DNA of 6,565 bases from Thiolapillus brandeum. GTDB taxonomy: Bacteria > Pseudomonadota > Gammaproteobacteria > Chromatiales > Chromatiaceae. A program made the translations under genes and the position numbers. Shown here in pieces: positions 1 to 4,179 of this stretch. Positions within the stretch are counted from its first letter, which is position 1; each line of letters begins with the position of its first letter. The stretch covers positions 1 through 6,565 of the forward strand of contig DRLF01000182.1 in assembly GCA_011051425.1 (NCBI GenBank), given 5' to 3'. The notes under the pieces are model-generated. The model was not told the origin of the DNA. It ran no database searches and saw only the letters and a list, made by a program, of their open reading frames with translations.

Positions 1-2
1 AG

Positions 3-620
<618 letters not shown>

Positions 621-625
621 CTTCA

Positions 626-699
626 GATGCGGTTCCTGCGTCACCGCATCCTACACGTTGCGGCACCCCCGTAGGATGCGGTGAGCTACGAACCGCATC
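626..699. repeat. Pair of inverted REP elements (BIME-like) between convergent genes
   Basis: Two copies of a REP-type unit face each other. Read on the plus strand, the right unit is GTAG (671-674), then GATGCGGT (675-682), a 9-nt loop (683-691) and ACCGCATC (692-699). The left unit is the reverse: GATGCGGT (626-633), a 9-nt loop (634-642), ACCGCATC (643-650) and CTAC (651-654). A 16-nt spacer (655-670) separates them. Each unit can form its own 8-bp hairpin. Alternatively the whole element can fold into one long stem of 14 bp (641-654 with 671-684) plus 10 bp (626-635 with 690-699), with a 5x5 internal loop where the two copies differ. A GTAG tetranucleotide next to an imperfect palindrome is the established hallmark of REPs mobilised by RAYT (TnpA-REP) transposases. 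Lying 5 nt after thiC and 7 nt after apaH, the pair probably also acts as a bidirectional terminator or mRNA 3'-end stabiliser; that role is inferred. Confidence 0.85.
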
Positions 700-706
700 A
701 GCAGGC

Positions 707-1546
707 TCAAACAAAAAGTGTAGGGTCTTGTTGCCCTTCACACTGGTATTGTTTGGGGGCTGGCGGGCTGCGGTCGATACGCAATGCAGTCAATTCGCCG
801 CCCCAAAGACAGCCGGTATCCAGCGCCCAGGTGTTCTGCGTATGCTGGTAGCCCAGGGTGGACCAGTGACCGAACAGGATGCGGTCGTTCCTGGTGAGCC
901 GGCGGGGGTGCGCAAACCAGGGTATGTATTTCTTTTTCTGGCCCAGGGGTGAGCCCTTCAGTTTCAGCTTCAGTTTGCCTTTTTTGGTCACGAAGCGCAG
1001 GCGGGTGAAACAGTTGGTGATGAAACGCAGGCGGTCCATGCCTGTCCGCTCCGGATCCCAGCGGTTGGGCTTGTTGCCGTACATCCGGTCGAAGAAATCC
1101 TGATAGTCCGGTCCGCGCAGCACCGCTTCGACTTCCCGGGCGCAGGCCTGGGCCGTGGTCAGGTCCCACTGGGGCGGCAGCCCTGCGTGGATCATGGTGA
1201 AATTCAGCTGCTTGTTGTGGTGCATCAGGGGCCGGTGGCGCAGCCAGTGGATGAGCTCATCGCGGTCGGGTGCATCAAGTACCTGGTTCAGGTCGTCGCT
1301 GTCCTTGAAGCGCTTGTTGCCGCTGGCCAGCGCAAGCAGATGCAGGTCATGGTTGCCCAGCACGGTGATCGCCCTGTCCCCCAGTGATGAGACGAAGCGC
1401 AGTGTATCCAGTGAACGGGGACCCCTGTTGACCAGATCGCCGACAAACCAGAGCCGGTCACTGGCCGGGTCAAACTGCAGGCTGTCGAGCAGCGCCTGCA
1501 ACTCGTCATAGCAACCCTGAATGTCGCCAATGGCGTATACGGCCAT
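707..1546 (-). CDS. apaH: Symmetrical bis(5'-nucleosyl)-tetraphosphatase ApaH
   Basis: ApaH is a cytoplasmic metallophosphatase of the PPP family that splits diadenosine tetraphosphate symmetrically into two ADP. It also removes Np4 caps from RNA. At 279 residues it is the normal length for the family. Metal and phosphate motifs are in order: GDIQG (residues 7-11), GDLVNRGP (36-43), GNHD (64-67), IHAG (119-122), FGHW (225-228) and LDTGCLWGGELTALR (242-256). The first motif has Gln where the textbook PPP motif GDxHG has His. I recall the same substitution in Pseudomonas ApaH, so it is probably a lineage variant and not inactivation. The start MAVYAIGD aligns with the E. coli N-terminus. The ATG lies 5 nt after the apaG stop with no clear Shine-Dalgarno sequence, which suggests translational coupling within an apaG-apaH operon. 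Residues 187-206 are strongly lysine-rich. Confidence 0.97.
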   Translation of the reverse strand: MAVYAIGDIQGCYDELQALLDSLQFDPASDRLWFVGDLVNRGPRSLDTLRFVSSLGDRAITVLGNHDLHLLALASGNKRFKDSDDLNQVLDAPDRDELIHWLRHRPLMHHNKQLNFTMIHAGLPPQWDLTTAQACAREVEAVLRGPDYQDFFDRMYGNKPNRWDPERTGMDRLRFITNCFTRLRFVTKKGKLKLKLKGSPLGQKKKYIPWFAHPRRLTRNDRILFGHWSTLGYQHTQNTWALDTGCLWGGELTALRIDRSPPAPKQYQCEGQQDPTLFV

Positions 1547-1551
1547 GATGG

Positions 1552-1935
1552 TCAGTTGATGGTGTTGGGTGTCTGCAGGGAAAAGACGGGGATGGGTGTC
1601 AGGAAATGCTCGCCCTGGTCGTCCACCATTTCATAGTCACCTTCCATCGCGCCGACGGGGGTTTCCAGGATTGCGCCGCTGCTGTACTGGTACTGCTGAC
1701 CAGGCTGCAGATGAGGCTGATCTCCCACCACGCCCTTGCCGCGGACCTCTTCCACCTTGCCATTGGCATCGGTGATGACCCAGTGGCGGTTGAGCAGCTT
1801 CGCCGGGACACTGCCCCGGTTGCTGATGGTAATGGTGTATCCGAAAACAAACCGCTCTTCTTCGGGGGCAGATTGTTCTTCGAGAAAGGTGCTTTCCACT
1901 TCCACCTGTATCTGATGTTTTGGTGCTTTTGTCAT
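1552..1935 (-). CDS. apaG: ApaG domain protein (Co2+/Mg2+ efflux protein ApaG)
   Basis: ApaG is a small single-domain protein with a fibronectin-III-like beta fold. It is genetically tied to ApaH and to Co2+/Mg2+ sensitivity, but its biochemical role remains unsettled. The 127-residue product matches E. coli ApaG almost end to end, with the conserved block RFVFGYTITISNRG, then LLNRHWVITDANG, the GKGVVGDQPHLQPG stretch, YQYSSGAILETPVGAMEGDYEM and a terminal PVFSL. I chose ATG at 1935 (MTKAPKHQIQVEV), although the frame is open to an ATG at 2004. The longer start would add 23 residues with no match in the family and would begin inside the hairpin at 1977-2001. An in-frame ATG at 1950 is a lesser alternative. 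No Shine-Dalgarno sequence precedes the chosen start. The gene is followed after 5 nt by apaH. The neighbours rsmA/pdxA/surA, usual in enterics and pseudomonads, are absent on the upstream side. Confidence 0.95.
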   Translation of the reverse strand: MTKAPKHQIQVEVESTFLEEQSAPEEERFVFGYTITISNRGSVPAKLLNRHWVITDANGKVEEVRGKGVVGDQPHLQPGQQYQYSSGAILETPVGAMEGDYEMVDDQGEHFLTPIPVFSLQTPNTIN

Positions 1936-1941
1936 GCGTGC

Positions 1942-1947
1942 ATTATA
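1942..1947 (-). promoter_or_regulatory. Candidate -10 element for apaG-apaH (possible leaderless transcript)
   Basis: On the minus strand a perfect TATAAT occupies 1947 to 1942, which would put +1 at position 1935, exactly the A of the chosen apaG ATG. The -35 side is weak. The best candidate is TGCACA (1967-1972, 4 of 6 matches to TTGACA) at a long 19-nt spacing, and there is no TGn extension. The absence of any Shine-Dalgarno sequence upstream of this ATG fits a leaderless mRNA, but a chance TATAAT is possible in this short AT-rich patch. Confidence 0.4.
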
Positions 1948-1976
1948 CATCAGGGAAGGGGGTTCCTGTGCAGTTA

Positions 1977-2001
1977 CCGGAGCCACCTTGCGTGGCTCCG
2001 G
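1977..2001 (-). terminator. Hairpin downstream of the S9 peptidase gene, probable terminator
   Basis: CCGGAGCCAC (1977-1986) and GTGGCTCCGG (1992-2001) form a perfect, GC-rich 10-bp stem with a 5-nt loop, beginning 9 nt after the peptidase stop codon. In the direction of peptidase transcription it is followed by TAACTGC and not a T-run, so it is not a classical intrinsic terminator. It could act as a U-tract-poor terminator, a 3' exonuclease barrier or a partial attenuator before apaG. The structure itself is unambiguous; the role is inferred from position. Confidence 0.6.
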
Positions 2002-2010
2002 CACACAGGG

Positions 2011-3930
2011 TCAGAGGTTCTTCTTCAGGAAAGCATCCATCATTTTGTAGAGTTCCAGCTTGTTTTCCTCGCGGCGGAAACCGTGGCCTTCCTTCTTCTT
2101 GATGAGCTTGATGTAGGGCTTGCTCAGATCATCGAGTTTGTCCATCAGTTCCTCCGCCTGGGCGATTTCCACGCGCGGGTCGCGGCGGCCGTGGATGATG
2201 AACAGCGGGTCGTCAAGATTGGCCAGCAGATTGATGGGCGAGGTCTTCTTCATGCGCGCCTGATCTTTGGGGTCATCGGGGTTGCCGACAGCACGATGGA
2301 ACCAGGCGGTGAGGGCGCCGGATTCATCATGGTGCCTGTCCGTGTCCCATTCCTCCAGCATATCCAGATCCACCACGCCCACGTAGTTGACGCCGCATTT
2401 GTACAGATCAGGGGTCATTGTAAGGCCCGCCATGGTGGCATAACCGCCGTAGCTGGCGCCATAGATGCATACACGCTTGGGATCGGCAATACCCTTGTCA
2501 ATGGCCCACTTGACGGCATCGGAGATATCGTCCTGCATCTGCAGGCCCCACTGTTTCCAGGCGCCTACCTCAAATTTGTTGCCATAGCCGCCGGAGCCGC
2601 GGAAGTTCATCTGCAGCACCGCATAGCCACGGTTGGCGAGGAACTGGACCTCCGGATTCCAACCCCAGATATCCCTTGGGCCGTAGGGGCCACCGTGGGG
2701 ATGCACGATGAGGGGGATGGCTTTTCCTTCGGCGCCTTTGGGCAGCGTCAGGTAACCGTGGATCAGCAGGCCGTCGCGCGCTTTGTAGCTGATGGGCTTC
2801 ATGTCCACCATGTCTGCCGGCTTGATGCGTTCGGCAATCTGGGCCAGGTAGGTGAGTTTGAGCTTGGGTTCGGTCTCCAGCAGATAATAGGTGCCAGGGG
2901 TCTTGTCGCTGCCTGCAATGACAACAGCTGTCTTTTCGTCTTCGGTGATGCTGGTGATGCGGTTGACAGTATCGGGCAGTGCTTTGTCCAGAGCCTTCTG
3001 GATATCGCCGAACTTCTTGTCCAGATAGTGGATATGGGGCTTGTCAGTGACATAACCGATGGCCAACGCCCGATGGTCTTTGGGTGAAAAGTCCGGTCCG
3101 CCCACATCCACTTCGTCATGGCCAAATACCAGCTCTTTCTTGCCGGTAGCGGGATCGAGTTTGTAGGCAGCCATACGATCGCGGCCTACTGCAGAAACGA
3201 TATACAGTGATTTGTTGTCCGGGGTAAAACCTGCGTAACCAGTGCCTTCCTGGCCAAGATGGCTGGTGGCCAGCACTTTCCAGGGGGCATCTTCCGTTTC
3301 CCGATACAGCAATTCGCTGCTGGCGTCCGACTTGTCTTTGGCGACGCTCTGCCGCATGGCGATGCGCACCTTGTGATCCCAGTCCATGCCCCATCCCGTG
3401 AAATTGCCGGGATTGGAGGTCAGGCGCTTTTTCTTGCCGTTGTAGATGTCCATGCGGTACAGGTCGGGGAATTGCAGTTTCCGGTCATTGCTGGCGACGA
3501 TGACGTGGCGGTCGTCTTCCCTGAGTCTGTCTACCATACGGGTGTAGCGGGGGATCAGCTGAATGCCCTTGGATGCCTTGGTCAGAACCCTCGGCTTGCT
3601 TCCATCTATGTTCACCGCGTTGAGAGCCAGGGACTCGTTGCCGTCCTCTTCCACGTAAAACAGCAGGCGCTCGTTGCTGGCCCACTGGTAGCCGGACACG
3701 TCCCGGTGGGTGAGGGATGTCACCGCCAGGGGTTTCATGGTAGACCGGTCGATGACGACCAGATTACGGCTTTCACCGACCGGTGCGATGGCCGCCAGAT
3801 GCTTGCCATCAGGCGACAGGCTGACCTGGGAAAACTCATAGTTCTTGAAGAAGTACTCGACAGGAAGCTCTTTTGCAGTCGCGGAAAAAGAAAAAAACAG
3901 CAGCAGGATGGGCAATAATTTGTGTGTCAT
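2011..3930 (-). CDS. Exported S9-family (prolyl oligopeptidase-like) serine peptidase
   Basis: This is a predicted periplasmic serine peptidase that cleaves short peptides. Residues 1-19 form a signal peptide: a basic start, a hydrophobic core LLPILLLFFSFS and an ATA cleavage site before KEL. There is no lipobox cysteine. Residues of about 25-375 are WD40-like beta-propeller sequence (for example LSPDGKHLAAI at 38-48 and FTPDNKSLYIVS at 235-246), which in this family gates access by size. Residues of about 376-639 are the alpha/beta hydrolase. It has HPHGGP (410-415), NFRGSGGYG (442-450), the nucleophile elbow GASYGGY with Ser493, HGRRDPRV with Asp584, and EGHGF with His616, so the triad is complete. 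Dipeptidyl or acylaminoacyl-peptidase-like activity cannot be told apart here, and the exact specificity is unknown. An AAGGAG Shine-Dalgarno sequence (3941-3946) lies 10 nt before the ATG. The gene is divergent from a TonB-dependent receptor, suggesting that it processes an imported peptide. Confidence 0.95.
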   Translation of the reverse strand: MTHKLLPILLLFFSFSATAKELPVEYFFKNYEFSQVSLSPDGKHLAAIAPVGESRNLVVIDRSTMKPLAVTSLTHRDVSGYQWASNERLLFYVEEDGNESLALNAVNIDGSKPRVLTKASKGIQLIPRYTRMVDRLREDDRHVIVASNDRKLQFPDLYRMDIYNGKKKRLTSNPGNFTGWGMDWDHKVRIAMRQSVAKDKSDASSELLYRETEDAPWKVLATSHLGQEGTGYAGFTPDNKSLYIVSAVGRDRMAAYKLDPATGKKELVFGHDEVDVGGPDFSPKDHRALAIGYVTDKPHIHYLDKKFGDIQKALDKALPDTVNRITSITEDEKTAVVIAGSDKTPGTYYLLETEPKLKLTYLAQIAERIKPADMVDMKPISYKARDGLLIHGYLTLPKGAEGKAIPLIVHPHGGPYGPRDIWGWNPEVQFLANRGYAVLQMNFRGSGGYGNKFEVGAWKQWGLQMQDDISDAVKWAIDKGIADPKRVCIYGASYGGYATMAGLTMTPDLYKCGVNYVGVVDLDMLEEWDTDRHHDESGALTAWFHRAVGNPDDPKDQARMKKTSPINLLANLDDPLFIIHGRRDPRVEIAQAEELMDKLDDLSKPYIKLIKKKEGHGFRREENKLELYKMMDAFLKKNL

Positions 3931-3970
3931 TTTTACAACTCTCCTTAGTATTTTATCGATTTATCAGTGG

Positions 3971-3998
3971 CTTATATGGTGAAGCGCCTTGGTGCCAA
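3971..3998 (-). promoter_or_regulatory. Sigma-70-type promoter for the S9 peptidase gene
   Basis: On the minus strand TTGGCA (3998 to 3993, 5 of 6 matches to TTGACA) is followed after 16 nt by TATAAG (3976 to 3971, 5 of 6 matches to TATAAT). The predicted start is near 3964, giving a leader of about 34 nt that includes the AAGGAG ribosome binding site at 3941-3946. This is the best-matching promoter in the window. Confidence 0.6.
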
Positions 3999-4008
3999 TG
4001 CAAGGGGC
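3984..4008. promoter_or_regulatory. Inverted repeat centred on the peptidase -35 box, candidate operator
   Basis: GCGCCTTG (3984-3991) and CAAGGGGC (4001-4008) form an 8-bp inverted repeat with one mismatch, separated by 9 nt. The 25-bp element is centred on position 3996, inside the predicted -35 hexamer (3993-3998). That is where a dimeric repressor would block RNA polymerase. No regulator gene is present in the window, and I do not recognise the site as a known family motif. Confidence 0.35.
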
Positions 4009-4036
4009 ATGTTATTGGTGAATTATAATTGCTTCT

Positions 4037-4055
4037 TTTTGTTGTAATTTTGTTG
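4037..4055 (+). repeat. Two direct repeats TTTTGTTG, 11 bp apart, next to the receptor -35
   Basis: The 8-bp sequence TTTTGTTG occurs at 4037-4044 and again at 4048-4055, an 11-bp period close to one helical turn. The second copy runs into the predicted -35 hexamer of the receptor promoter (4053-4058). Same-face tandem sites at this position are typical of an activator or repressor that binds direct repeats. The tract is T-rich, so intrinsic curvature or chance are alternatives. Confidence 0.35.
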
Positions 4056-4080
4056 CATGAGCTGAAAAAACCACTATAAA
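4053..4080 (+). promoter_or_regulatory. Candidate promoter for the TonB-dependent receptor gene
   Basis: TTGCAT (4053-4058; only the TTG half matches consensus) is followed after 16 nt by TATAAA (4075-4080, 5 of 6 matches to TATAAT). The predicted start is near 4087, giving a leader of about 90 nt before the receptor ATG, long enough for post-transcriptional control. The poor -35 half would suit a promoter that needs an activator. Confidence 0.5.
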
Positions 4081-4163
4081 ATGCATCCCATGCGAGTGTT
4101 TTACTGCCCGCTAAGGCCAGTGGAGGTCACAATAACAAACTCCATTGCTTTAACCAAATTCTC

Positions 4164-4179
4164 TAGGAGAAATGTAATG
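4164..4179 (+). promoter_or_regulatory. Ribosome binding site and overlapping ATG-TAA/ATG at the receptor start
   Basis: TAGGAG (4164-4169) lies 7 nt before the ATG at 4177, which fixes that codon as the start. An earlier ATG at 4172 is followed directly by TAA (4175-4177), whose last base is the first base of the real ATG, so the sequence reads ATGTAATG. The first ATG is only 2 nt from the Shine-Dalgarno sequence, too close for efficient use. Confidence 0.7.

Noticed and set aside
1936..2004. N-terminal extension of apaG to the ATG at 2004
   Set aside because: The extra 23 residues have no counterpart in ApaG and the start lies at the base of a terminator-like hairpin; ATG 1935 gives the normal length.
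1606..3087. Open frame of 493 codons on the plus strand, antisense to apaG and the S9 peptidase
   Set aside because: It spans two well-supported genes on the opposite strand, has no recognisable domain or start signal, and its His/Val/Ala-rich composition is what the antisense of GC-biased codons gives.
3259..3918. Open frame of 219 codons on the plus strand, opposite the N-terminal half of the peptidase
   Set aside because: The minus-strand frame has a signal peptide and propeller sequence here; the plus frame shows no motif.
4021..4030. AATTATAATT palindrome containing TATAAT on both strands, as a bidirectional promoter or Fur box
   Set aside because: No acceptable -35 lies at 16-18 nt on either strand, and the resemblance to a 19-bp Fur box is too weak to call.
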